Assembly: GCA_003427395.1 (NCBI GenBank) | Contig: BFEA01000430.1 | Span: forward strand, 558,155-584,402 | DNA from: Chara braunii | Taxonomy: Eukaryota > Streptophyta > Charophyceae > Charales > Characeae | DNA: 26,248 nucleotides | Direction: 5' to 3' | Shown: positions 1 to 8,648 of the stretch, piece after piece | How positions within the stretch are numbered: the first letter of the stretch is position 1 | Layout: each line of letters opens with the position of its first letter | The notes under the pieces: generated by a model | What the model was told of the DNA's origin: nothing | Seen by the model: the letters and a program-made list of their open reading frames with translations, nothing else | Databases searched by the model: none | Position numbers and translations under genes: made by a program

Positions 1-62
<62 letters not shown>
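1..62. repeat. (GA)n microsatellite at window edge
   Basis: Uninterrupted GA dinucleotide run from the first base of the window. The true length is unknown because the tract continues off the left edge. Any reading frame through it is an Arg-Glu artefact. Confidence 0.98.
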
Positions 63-65
<3 letters not shown>

Positions 66-189
66 CTCTCTCAGGAGCACCTTTCCATTGACGGGTGGGC
101 ATCGCTTTTTTGACCGCACGTCAGCCTGGATTCCACTTTTTACACTAACGAATGTTTTCCTAAATGCTTTCGTGCTGCGGAATCTGTAC

Positions 190-302
190 GGATCCGTTTG
201 TGCCAGAGAAGGGAGGGAAAATGACACATCACAGAGATTCACAGGATCCGTTTGTGCCACAGAAGGGAGCGAAAATGACACATCACATCACAGAGATTCA
301 CA
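190..302. repeat. Two-copy tandem repeat, 54 and 59 bp
   Basis: Two adjacent copies start with GGATCCGTTTGTGCCA and end with GAGATTCACA (190-243 and 244-302). The second differs by two substitutions and a short extra ATCAC-type step. No coding role is apparent. Confidence 0.9.
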
Positions 303-395
303 GTGACACAGTGCACTGGGTGGAGACGTGGAGACGCTCTCTAACTCTCTCTCTCTCCCCTCAGTTTGTTTTCTATCCTCCCGTGCTTCTGTCCT

Positions 396-397
396 TC

Positions 398-469
<72 letters not shown>
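396..469. repeat. (CT)n microsatellite
   Basis: Near-pure CT run with a single interrupting A near its left end. Reading frames across it in all directions are low-complexity Ser-Leu or Arg-Glu and are not genes. Confidence 0.97.
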
Positions 470-471
<2 letters not shown>

Positions 472-1156
472 TGTGCATGCACAGATGCGCGCATGGACAG
501 GCTTGGCACGCCTTGTTTTTCTGAGCCCATATGTTGCGAAGCTCAAAGCTGCGCGTCGCCTTATCATGCCTGCCTGAGCACGGTTCTCGTTCCACCCTCT
601 TCATTTGTAAGGCTGGATTTAGTCCAGAGAGTCTTCTGTGAATATGTGACGGACAGTCACGTCATGTGGCTTTAGTTGGAGGTACAAAGCAAGTATGAGG
701 AAAGGGAACGGCAGACTGATCATTGGTAGTGTCATTAGTGCCATGTACGAGAAGAATAGTCGCAAATCTCCGCTCAGTCAAACAACTCCACCCGTATCGA
801 AAGCCCGCTCATTATCGTTTGATCTGGATTGAAAACAGCGAAAATTGCCCCAAGTGAGGCTTCATTACCGCTCATAATGATCGGACGTTCTATTTGTGTG
901 CTGACGCTACTGTTGAAAACGCCCCTGAACCGAGCAATGTTGGAGAATCGCAGTCCACAACAAGAAAATCCACGAGGAGATTGACAGAATTCCACACCCC
1001 TCCATCATCAAGCTCCATGATTTAGAAACTATAGCAGACTTTACTTTAAGCCATTCATCGTTGTTGTGGGTTTATTTTCTGGAACGCAGTTATTCCCTTC
1101 CTTCACAATAGCAATAGACCAATATGAGAAATAATTAACCATCCCAATCACAACAA
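470..1156. other. No gene recognised
   Basis: Mixed-composition sequence without an open frame longer than about 115 codons, without family resemblance, and without clear repeats except two near-identical phrases around 810-880 (CTCATTATCG and CTCATAATGATCG). I see no RNA gene here. Confidence 0.5.
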
Positions 1157-1411
1157 CTTGTATGCCGCCAGCGCCTGATTTATCGTTGACGTCTCGTAGG
1201 TAGTGTGTTGAAAATGAAAGGGTTAATAACACTCGTGTTATACACCACTGCTCGCCGCCGGCGCCTGATTTATACCTACTAATAGCCTGATTTATCGTTG
1301 ACGTCTCATAAAACATCGTGGAGAAGGGGAAGTTTGACGATCAAGGAGAAGGATAAAGTCTTACGAGACGTGGAGAAAGGGAAGTTTTACGAGACGTCAA
1401 CGATAAAGGGA
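1157..1411. repeat. Cluster of a small dispersed repeat, direct and inverted copies
   Basis: The phrase GCCTGATTTATCGTTGACGT followed by CTCGTA or CTCATA occurs at 1173-1197 and 1285-1310. A partial copy (GCCGGCGCCTGATTTATA) lies at 1257-1274. It is inverted at 1374-1407, where TTTTACGAGACGTCAACGAT lies after GAAAGGGAAG; a shorter inverted piece (TTACGAGACGTGGAGAAAGG) lies at 1361-1380. The plus and minus copies could form a foldback of about 230 bp. The same repeat, including the adjoining AAAACTTCCC, recurs at 2429-2476 inside the kinase gene. It looks like the terminus of a small non-autonomous mobile element, but I cannot define its ends or target duplication. Confidence 0.75.
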
Positions 1412-2238
1412 GTCCACAGGTTGCCGACACTTGTATGTCTCGTTTTTCTCAATGCCTTCTTCTTTTCTGATGAGTGGTGTATCGCTTTACTCCTCCCGTA
1501 TTTGTATATGCAGAATTATATCTTATACATACATACATCATATATACCCATCACATGATATTGTATATACATAGGATATATGACACAGCAAAAGACAACA
1601 CATCGGCGTCTCAGAGAGAGAGAGAGAGAGAGAGAGCAGATGAATCACGCCGTCCGAAACACAACCGTTTTCAGAAGACAAAATTTCATTGGGTATTTTT
1701 ATCTTTCCAGAATGGACATGGCTTTTAAATTGTGAGAGGCCAACATCTGGCCCTAATACAGAGAATCGCCAACGGTCCTCGGCTTCCCAAGTTCCCAACA
1801 GGCCAGCGAGCTACTGACGTCTGGAAGAGAGTTTGACGACCTCGCATTTCACCAGAACTCAGTGAACTAGCAGATATGCGGACCGGCGCGCCGCAAACAT
1901 CTATTTAATACAAAAAAAACTATGGGGGAGGGAGAAAACACACTAAACTTCCGTCATCGTTTCTCCATCAGAACTTCATCTTACTCTACAACCGAGCACC
2001 TTTGATGCCAAGCAGAGAAATCTGACAAAAATTCTCTCTGCGGCACGCGCACCGAAGGGTTTTCTTGAATCTTTGCTCAATGCCGAGGATCCGGCCATCG
2101 TCGACGTACTGACGCTCCTCCTCCTCTCGGCGTGAAGAACTAAACACACGTTGATCCTTTATGCAGCTACTCCTTCTGACGTAACGTTTACCACGGTTGC
2201 AACACATCAAGGTGATGATCGATGCCAAACCGCAGCTT
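1412..2238. other. No gene recognised; short (GA)n at 1612-1636
   Basis: This is the region downstream of the minus-strand kinase gene. It holds a short GA run, a TA-rich stretch near 1500-1580, and otherwise unassigned sequence. It must contain the 3' untranslated region and polyadenylation region of the kinase transcript, but I cannot place those sites. Confidence 0.45.
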
Positions 2239-4377
2239 CTATCGCCGCTGCGACTCGTGGGCAGCTGGCGTCTCCTTCGACTGATTAAGTACTCTACACT
2301 CCTGTTTCCTCCCGCAGCGGACTACCTGAATCCAGTCACCGCAACGACCCCACGGCGACAACCCACGGTCTGCTGGCGGCCACAATCTACCTTCCGCCTT
2401 CTGCGACGCTGGTGTCTCCTCACCGCCAGCGCCTGATTTATCGTTGACGTCTCGTAAAACTTCCCATTTCCACGACCGACGTTCCAGGGATCGACGTGGA
2501 GACAGGCCACCTCCCCCGGGGGCCTCCTCCTCTGCCGCCGCGCCATCGCACGGCCCCCTAATGCGTCCGCTGGCAGGCGCTTCCTGGTTGTCCTGGGGCG
2601 TAATCGGCTGCGAGAACGTTGCCTCGATCGATCGAAGCCCCTTGTCAGCGCCATGACCGCGTTCCCATCCCAAGCCATCGACGAAGACATCCCGTGCGGT
2701 TGCTCGGTCGCCCGGGCAAAATGAAAACGCGACTGACCCAGGGCGACTTGCAGCGTCCTGCCATCCCTCGGAGCAAAAGGACGTGGGAAGATCAAGCACA
2801 AGTCGAGGAGAGGCTTCTTCTTCGTGACCCTTGAGCAAACGTGAGGCGCATGTCAATTCCTTTCTTCCAGGGCTCCAGCGCATCTCACCACCTTCTTCGG
2901 CGTGATCTTCTTCCACCATAGTCCCCCTACTGCCACCCCCCAAAGGGGGCGAGACCAACTCTTCCGCGGGTGCTCGTTCCGCGGTCAAGGGGAAACCAAC
3001 GGGGTCCCAGTTTCCCGCCACGGGGTCAGCGGCGGAGCTTCTTCCGCCGCGCGCACGCGCGACTTCTTCCTCTCCGTCATCGGATAAGACCGGGACATCA
3101 AGGAGCTGCGAAGCCGACCACCTGCGGGATGGATCTCCGATGACAGAGGTGGGGGCAAAGCTCAGATCCCCGCCGACGCTGGCGGAATCTCCCCTCACCA
3201 CATTGACCTTTCCGCCGTCCAAAGGTGACGAGACCAACCGTTCCGCATGGACTCGATCCGCAACCAGCGGGAAATAAAGAGGATGGTGGTTGGTGAGCGC
3301 CACGTCCGCAGAGCTTCTCCCGCAGAGCGCAGAACCGACTGCCACGTGTCCAGCATCGGCGACGAAGGGGTGCTCGAGGAGCTGTGAAGCCGACCACCTG
3401 CGGAAAGGCTCTCGGACCAGGCACTTGGAGAGAAAGTCTTTGGCCTCTGATGACAGATGACGCGGGAAAGCAGGGACTTCGTTGGTGCACGCGATGCGAA
3501 ACAGCGTTGACATGGTGCCCTCCACGTCCTCCCACGGCGCTCTGCCGGTTGCCATCTCGATAACCGTGCATCCTAACGACCAAATGTCCGCAGCCCCTTC
3601 CAGCGTGTCGCTCTGGAAGGCTACCTCGGGAGCCATCCACTGAATGGTGCCCGCGAGGGGTATGGATTGCAGTGTGCAAGCGGCTGCCTTCTCCTGCGAT
3701 ACGTCCTCCATCGGAATGGACGAATCCTGCGATAGACAGTCGACGTCAGCACCAGGGTCCCCGCAGACGCAACATGAAGACCCGAAGTCAGACAGCTTGG
3801 CGGTTACCCCACCCTCCTCGTCGACCATCACCAAGACGTTCTGACCTTTGACGTCCCGATGCACCACTCCTCGGGAGTGCGCGTGCTGCAATCCGCGCAA
3901 GATCCCTCGGCAACATCGCCGGATCATGGACTCGTCCAGCTTTCCGCCGAAGCGCTTCGAGAAGTCCGCCAGGCTTCCCCCGTTCGCAAGCTCGAGGAAC
4001 AGGTTGCGCATCATGTACCCGTCCTGGGCGACTGTCCAGTCGTCCCCAAGGTACTGCACCACGGAAGCAGACGGACCCAGCCGCCTTAGAATGGTGATCT
4101 CGTTCTCCAGTGCACGGAGCTTGGCCATCGACATATGCGCCACCAAACTCGCTGGATCGCGAACGGCCTCCGGTGGAATCCTGACTGTCTTCACGGCAAA
4201 CTCGGCGCGTGATCGTCTGTCAAATGCGTGATGCACCCGCCCAAACGACCCTTGCCCGATTACGCTTCCGCGCATCCAGCACGGTGACACCCTCTCGTCG
4301 CTCCCGCAATAAACCGTCACGCTGCCACATTCGCGGCCACAGGTATAGCCCGCCGTGCTGGAGCCATGCGCGGCCAT
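2239..4377 (-). CDS. MAPKKK (MEKK/MAPKKK17-18-like) serine/threonine protein kinase
   Basis: Seen: a 712-residue intronless frame with a complete kinase domain at about residues 34-340. The glycine loop GQGSFGRV is at 41-48, the catalytic Lys in AVK at 63, a helix-C Glu near 93, HRDVKGQN at 173-180, DFG at 197-199, MAPE at 248-251 and DIWSLGC at 264-270. The start chosen is the ATG at 4377. The frame stays open upstream, but only as CA/GA microsatellite translation. Known: this WxRG...GxGSFG, GT-x-x-WMAPE pattern is typical of plant MEKK-type MAPKKKs, cytosolic or nuclear kinases that phosphorylate MAP kinase kinases. The DFG-to-APE segment is long, with a Cys- and Ser-rich insert. The tail (340-712) is low-homology, Gly/Glu/Ser-rich, and contains a duplication of the last kinase helix plus flank (324-393 and 416-487). 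The final part overlaps a dispersed repeat, so the true C-terminus is less certain than the kinase core. Substrate and pathway cannot be told from sequence. Confidence 0.85.
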   Translation of the reverse strand: MAAHGSSTAGYTCGRECGSVTVYCGSDERVSPCWMRGSVIGQGSFGRVHHAFDRRSRAEFAVKTVRIPPEAVRDPASLVAHMSMAKLRALENEITILRRLGPSASVVQYLGDDWTVAQDGYMMRNLFLELANGGSLADFSKRFGGKLDESMIRRCCRGILRGLQHAHSRGVVHRDVKGQNVLVMVDEEGGVTAKLSDFGSSCCVCGDPGADVDCLSQDSSIPMEDVSQEKAAACTLQSIPLAGTIQWMAPEVAFQSDTLEGAADIWSLGCTVIEMATGRAPWEDVEGTMSTLFRIACTNEVPAFPRHLSSEAKDFLSKCLVREPFRRWSASQLLEHPFVADAGHVAVGSALCGRSSADVALTNHHPLYFPLVADRVHAERLVSSPLDGGKVNVVRGDSASVGGDLSFAPTSVIGDPSRRWSASQLLDVPVLSDDGEEEVARARGGRSSAADPVAGNWDPVGFPLTAERAPAEELVSPPLGGGSRGTMVEEDHAEEGGEMRWSPGRKELTCASRLLKGHEEEASPRLVLDLPTSFCSEGWQDAASRPGSVAFSFCPGDRATARDVFVDGLGWERGHGADKGLRSIEATFSQPITPQDNQEAPASGRIRGPCDGAAAEEEAPGGGGLSPRRSLERRSWKWEVLRDVNDKSGAGGEETPASQKAEGRLWPPADRGLSPWGRCGDWIQVVRCGRKQECRVLNQSKETPAAHESQRR
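2429..2476. repeat. Dispersed-repeat copy inside the kinase reading frame
   Basis: CGCCTGATTTATCGTTGACG and the following bases through AAAACTTCCC and TTTCCACG match the repeat seen at 1157-1411, including the inverted copy at 1374-1407. On the minus strand it encodes about residues 634-650 of the kinase tail (the stretch containing LRDVNDKSGAGG). The same peptide phrase is encoded by the intergenic copy at about 1170-1200, which shows that the peptide derives from the repeat. Confidence 0.8.
2919..3408 (-). repeat. Internal duplication in the kinase C-terminal region
   Basis: Two diverged copies, about 3201-3408 (residues 324-393) and 2919-3132 (residues 416-487). Both begin RRWSASQLL, continue through a GRSSA phrase, then FPL, an Ala/Glu-Arg/Leu phrase, and LVS-PL-GG. 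The DNA shows it as well: AAGCCGACCACCTGCGG occurs in both. The first copy is the real end of the kinase domain; the second is an added, catalytically irrelevant copy. Confidence 0.85.
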
Positions 4378-4419
4378 GACAGCGCTGCACGCCTCAGCGC
4401 AGCTCAAGAAAACCGTTCG

Positions 4420-5296
<877 letters not shown>

Positions 5297-5461
5297 GGGC
5301 CTCGCCACAACACTGTCGAAATGGAAAAAGTACGAGTGCACCTTCTTCAGAAAGTGGCAAGATGCGTCCCTTGCTATTCATAGTAACGGATGCATCTGGT
5401 CACACACCCCGGGACCGTGCACTTGTACTTTTTCCGATTCGACAGTGGTGTGGCGAGGCCC
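5297..5461. mobile_element. Foldback (MITE-like) element, family F1
   Basis: Long imperfect palindrome. The left arm (5297-5340) begins GGGCCTCGCCACAACACTGT and the right arm (5418-5461) is its near-complement, ending GTGGTGTGGCGAGGCCC. The arms are about 44 bp and the total is 165 bp. Related arms occur at 6134-6280, 7226-7322, 16195-16295 and, as a partial right arm, before 6913. There is no coding capacity, so it must depend on another element's transposase if mobile. A target duplication is not clear. Confidence 0.8.
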
Positions 5462-5519
5462 CTTCTAATGGCCAGGCTTTGCGGCTTCTGCCTTCCCCCC
5501 TCACGCAAGAAGTCATTGA

Positions 5520-5558
<39 letters not shown>

Positions 5559-5569
5559 ATTCATTGACC

Positions 5570-5752
5570 TGCACCCAAGAGCCTAGCTCAGTGGGTACAC
5601 CCATGAACTGTTGAAATACAGACCCGTTCGAATCCAGATGATGATCGAAGTTGATGATGAATAAAACCAAATATTCCTGAATTGCCCGGGGCGGTCAGCT
5701 CTATGATGATATCTCAAGGCCGTCCCCCTTTAAAAAAAAAAAAAAAAAAAAA
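5570..5752 (+). mobile_element. tRNA-derived SINE (family S1) with target-site duplication
   Basis: An internal Pol III promoter is visible: A box TAGCTCAGTGGG at 5584-5595 and B box GTTCGAATCC at 5626-5635. The tRNA-like head is followed by a short body, a conserved 3' part (GATATCTCAAGGCCGTC) and an A-rich tail. GAATTCATTGACC is present on both sides (5557-5569 and 5753-5765), which is the expected target-site duplication of LINE-assisted retroposition. The upstream poly-A at 5521-5556 may be the tail of an older insertion. This is not a functional tRNA gene, because the acceptor stem is not formed. Confidence 0.85.
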
Positions 5753-5879
5753 GAATTCATTGACCCTGGGAAGAGGTCGGCGCTTGAAACTACCTACAAG
5801 AAAACACCCTCCAGTTTTTATTTATTTTATTTTATCGCAATTCCTGACCATCAGCAAAAAAAAAAAAAAAAAAAAATCC

Positions 5880-6025
5880 TTACTGGTTCCAGCTGGCCAC
5901 ATCTGCAGCCGACTACGTCTGGTCAAATCACGGAGCCTCACCGCGAATATGGGCCTGGCCTCGCTGCACCCCCCGCCAACCAAATCCACGACAGGCCAGA
6001 ATTTATGGCGGTGCACCTTTTCTTT
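5880..6025 (+). repeat. Dispersed repeat, paired with 14920-15115
   Basis: From TTACTGGTTCCAGCTGGCCA through GAGCCTCACCGCGAATATGG to the GGCGGTGCACC phrase, this matches 14928-15115 closely and in the same orientation. It belongs to the mosaic of non-coding composite repeats and has no reading frame of note. Confidence 0.8.
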
Positions 6026-6133
6026 AACCAGCCCACTTTTGTGTCAATCTTGTGTCAAATCTGCCGTACCTACTTGTTCTTTTTTTGCAAAACTGCCATC
6101 ATTTATTCTAGGAAAGAAAAGAAAAAAAGATTC

Positions 6134-6280
6134 AGGCCCCCGCCACACCGCTGTAGAAACGGAAAACGAAGGAAGGCATCGTCCTCCGGCCCGATGCTAT
6201 TTTTAGTAACGGATGCATCTTGCCATCCTCTGCAGAAAGATGCGGTCATACTTTCGTTTCGACATCGGTGTGCCGAGCTC
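6134..6280. repeat. Degenerate F1 foldback copy
   Basis: The left arm GCCACACCGCTGTAGAAACG (around 6142) and the right arm around 6253-6280 (TTTCGACATCGGTGTGCCGA) are complementary with mismatches and resemble the arms at 5297-5461. The interior shares the phrase AGTAACGGATGCATCT with that element (5383-5398 and 6208-6223). Confidence 0.65.
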
Positions 6281-6291
6281 TCATTCTCATT

Positions 6292-6373
6292 TTGCACATT
6301 TGGTGAGTGGTGGAGGGATGGAGAGATTTCGCTTGCACATTTGGTGAGTGGTGGAGGGATGGAGAGATTTCGG
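6292..6373. repeat. 41-bp tandem duplication
   Basis: Two perfect or near-perfect adjacent copies of a 41-bp unit containing GGTGAGTGGTGGAGGGATGG (6292-6332 and 6333-6373). Likely a recent local duplication. Confidence 0.92.
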
Positions 6374-6589
6374 TTGGCCATGTCTGCAGCCGAGAGACTT
6401 CTGGTCAAATCAAGTAGTATAGCGCGAAATTGGGCCTCGCTCCACACCCCCCGCAACCAACGAGAGGCTCCTGCTCAACTCGAGTAGCTCGAAATTGGGC
6501 CTCACTCCACCACCCGCCAACCAAATGCACGAGAGGAAAAAAATATTTATTTACGGGTGTGCACCTGTGCATAATCTGTGGGAAGATTC

Positions 6590-6835
6590 ATCATTCTCAT
6601 TCTAGACGTTTGGTAAGCCGTGGACCGAGGCCCTACCAGTTTGTCTATTGGTGCTGCGTTGGACTCGACTGCAGCCGACGATTTAAAAAAAAAAAAAAAA
6701 AAAAAAAGGGCGATGGCCTTGAGGTATTATCGTCGACTAACCAGCCCATGTAAATTCAATCTTGTGTCTAATCTGACAACGGCCAGCCGACGATTCTCGT
6801 CAAATCACTTGTCGCGAAGACGTATCGAAACGTGA
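6590..6835 (+). repeat. Composite repeat R2, interrupted by a SINE
   Basis: AGACGTTTGGTAAGCCGTGG ... GGACTCGACTGCAGCCGACG ... TCAAATCACTTGTCG matches 15972-16075 in the same orientation. A shorter copy of its right part lies at 7028-7085. In this copy a truncated SINE (6684-6783) interrupts the repeat, whereas the copy at 16 kb is uninterrupted. Confidence 0.85.
6684..6783 (-). mobile_element. 5'-truncated SINE (family S2) flanked by 12-bp target duplication
   Basis: The insertion consists of a homopolymer run and the S2 3' segment (on plus: GGGCGATGGCCTTGAGGTAT ... AATTCAATCTTGTGTCTAAT). CAGCCGACGATT flanks it at 6672-6683 and 6784-6795. The paralogous site at about 16041-16052 has one copy and no insertion. 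On the SINE strand the tail reads as T after CCC, unlike the A tails at 5752 and 16890. Confidence 0.88.
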
Positions 6836-6912
6836 AAAGAAGACAAAAATATGGCAGGCGCATCTGGCCGTGTTCTAAGAGGAAGTGCGTTCTCATTTTG
6901 CACATTTCGAGA

Positions 6913-6973
6913 GTCCTTCGGGACTTCCGTTTGGAACGACACACAGAAGAATAGCATAGCATGGCCCCTGCAC
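6913..6973 (+). pseudogene. U6 snRNA-derived fragment
   Basis: The sequence begins GTCCTTCGGGACTTCCG, followed by TTTGGAACGA, CACAGAAGA and AGCATGGCCCCTGC. In order these correspond to the U6 5' stem-loop, the TTGGAACGATACAGAGAAGA region and the AGCATGGCCCCTGC segment of plant U6. The 3' part of U6 is absent and an A/T-rich stretch follows. Base changes in the ACAGAGA region and the missing 3' stem-loop argue against function. It sits directly after an F1-like arm ending CATTTCGAGAG. Confidence 0.8.
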
Positions 6974-7153
6974 TATAGAAAAAATAATAATAATAAAAAA
7001 ATCTATATTCTTCAATCAATCTTATTGCTGCTGCGCTGGACACGACTGTACGACCTCCCGTCAAATCACTTGTCGTGAAGACAGTGGACTATCGAAGATT
7101 CAGAGAAGAAAATATAGCTTTTTAAACTTTTTTTTAATAATATATATATTTTT

Positions 7154-7217
7154 ATTCTTGCGGAAGGGCCATACTAAAATTTTCTCTGTATCGTTCCAAA
7201 CGGATATTCCGAACGAC
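7154..7217 (-). pseudogene. U6 snRNA-derived fragment
   Basis: On the minus strand, GTCGTTCGGAATATCCG is followed by TTTGGAACGATACAGAGAA, AGTATGGCCC and CGCAAGAAT. TTGGAACGATACAGAGAA agrees exactly with canonical U6, so the identification is strong. As in the copy at 6913, the U6 3' end is lost after the CGCAAGGAT position and an A/T-rich tail follows. It lies beside an F1-like foldback (7226-7322). Confidence 0.87.
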
Positions 7218-7225
7218 AGACGGTA

Positions 7226-7322
7226 TCGCCACACCACTCTCGAAATGTTCAAAATGAGAATGAACTTTCTCCTGGAACATGGCCACATGCGGCCCCCACA
7301 CGTTTCGAGATGGGTGTGGCGA
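7226..7322. repeat. F1-like foldback next to U6 fragment
   Basis: The left arm TCGCCACACCACTCTCGAAA and the right arm ending CGTTTCGAGATGGGTGTGGC are complementary over about 22 bp. The interior (GAATGAACTTTCTCCTGGAA) resembles the interior of the segment at 16225-16275 on the opposite strand. Confidence 0.75.
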
Positions 7323-7376
7323 GGCCCAGAGAAAAATATGGATTCGTTTTATTATTTTATGGAAGAAAAAAACAAA

Positions 7377-7545
7377 TTGTACACTATCGCCACCGTCGTA
7401 ACCCAACGGCCATTTTGTCATCGAGAGAACTGCTGGCGCCACACCTACTGACCTCACGATCTGAATCGATTGGTGGGGATTGGCCCCTAAGAAAGCGGAA
7501 TGGAAGGCAGGCCGCTTCGTTCTTTGTGCTGAAGCTGGCAGACGT
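7377..7545 (+). repeat. Dispersed repeat, paired with 16561-16770
   Basis: ACTATCGCCACC ... ATCGAGAGAACTGCT ... GATTGGTGGGGATTGGCCCC ... AAGAAAGCGGAATGG is shared with 16561-16735 in the same orientation. A short related phrase (AAGAAAGCGGAATGGGA) also occurs at 12517-12533. Non-coding. Confidence 0.8.
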
Positions 7546-7598
7546 CCACGGAGCTAAGTTCATTGTTAAATATCTGACCGAAATTCGAAACTGCATAA

Positions 7599-7790
7599 TG
7601 CCTAGCTCAGTGGGTCGACCCATGACCTGTTGAAATGCAAACCCAAGTTCGAATCCCGGAGCAAATGAGGTTCTAGATGATGAAAGAAAAAAATATATAT
7701 ATATTTTGTGACGATATATATATTTGTAAATTCCCTGAATTGCTTAGGGAGGATCAGATCCTTGCGATGATATCTTTTTTTTTTTTTTTC
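7599..7790 (+). mobile_element. tRNA-derived SINE, family S1
   Basis: A box TAGCTCAGTGGG at 7603-7614 and B box GTTCGAATCC at 7647-7656, then a TA-rich insert (about 7688-7725) and the S1 3' phrase CCTGAATTGC ... GATGATATC, followed by a T run instead of the CTCAAGGCC-A tail. The upstream flank (ATCTGACCGA ... ATGCCTA) is shared with 17450-17483. Confidence 0.8.
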
Positions 7791-7975
7791 CTATATTCTT
7801 CTCTCAACTTCTGTTTTTTGGCCTTTCACTACCTACTCCTAAGGCTATCTAGAGGGGACCCCTGCAAGCATAGTTTCCTTTCACTGTGAAGGGGAGATTT
7901 CATGTTGCCCCTTGCCCCTAATGGTTAGGGTGTAGGGTTGGGGCCGCCAGTGGGGGTCTGGCTAACTCTGGCTAA
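7789..7975 (+). repeat. Composite repeat R1, left part, interrupted by Harbinger element
   Basis: TACTCCTAAGGCTATCTAGA, GGGGACCCCTGCAAGCATAG, the TTCATGTTGCCCCTTGCCCC phrase and GGCCGCCAGTGGGGGTCTGG match, inverted, the intact copy at 15499-15815. The repeat resumes after the transposon at 11018. A partial, more diverged copy is at 14319-14470. Confidence 0.9.
7973..7975. other. TAA target-site duplication, left
   Basis: TAA directly precedes the terminal GGGC of the Harbinger element. The matching TAA follows it at 11018-11020. A three-base TWA duplication is the hallmark of PIF/Harbinger insertion. Confidence 0.85.
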
Positions 7976-7989
7976 GGGCATTGTTAGAC

Positions 7990-8110
7990 ACTCCTCCAGC
8001 CATCCTCGGAGTTCGAGGACGGATCCTCGGAATTTTTTACGTTTTTTTGAGGTGTCGTTCCACCTGTCCTCGGAGAATTGCCCCGAGGACGAATCCTCGG
8101 GGCCCTCCCG
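7990..8110. repeat. Left subterminal motif array of the Harbinger element
   Basis: Five TCCTCGG or CCGAGGA motifs lie in about 110 bp, in both orientations, with a counterpart array at the right end. Such arrays are plausible transposase or accessory-protein binding sites; the binding itself is inference. Confidence 0.65.
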
Positions 8111-8648
8111 CGGCCAGTTTCATGATATTATACATGGCCGCGAGGGTGTTGTCCGGCCTTCAATTCGGGATGTCGGTGTTGGAGGCGTGGTGGTCCAGCA
8201 GGCGGACGGCGGTACTACGTCACGGGGCGCGAAGAAGAAAATCGCCAACACGGGAACAGCCCCGTTCGAATTTCAAAATTCGAATTTGCGCCCTGCGGAG
8301 CGACGGTGTGGCGGCGCACACGCGGGTCGGCGAGGAGGGGGGGCAGTGCACGCCGCGAAGGGTTTTGGCTGCCATGGCATTGCGCACTTGAGTGGCGCCG
8401 CACCGCCACCGTCTCCAGGGTGTTCGACGCCGCGCCGCGCTTCGTATGCTGCCGGCAGTTGCGCTCGTGACGCAGAGGGGCACGGCGGTTCCGTACTTCA
8501 GCGGCGGTGGGCGGACGCTCCAATCGAGGTGGAACATCGTTAAGCACGGCTGCATTGCTCACCTGATTGCAGGCGCCTTCAATCGCAGTGGGAGAGGTGC
8601 GCATAGGTGGGTGGCGAGGAAGGTTGCTTTTCCTGTCTAAAGAGCGAA

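Noticed and set aside
164-675. Open frames across the CT/GA tract at the left edge
   Set aside because: Coding potential is an artefact of the dinucleotide repeat; the flanks resemble no protein.
5584-5635. tRNA gene call for the A-box/B-box pairs (also at 7603, 12020 and 17363-17417)
   Set aside because: The acceptor and anticodon stems do not form, and each is followed by a shared body and tail with target duplications. They are SINE heads.
7938-8543. 201-codon plus-strand frame overlapping the Harbinger left end
   Set aside because: It starts outside the transposon and crosses its terminal repeat. The translation is Gly/Arg-rich without family features and is explained by high GC content.
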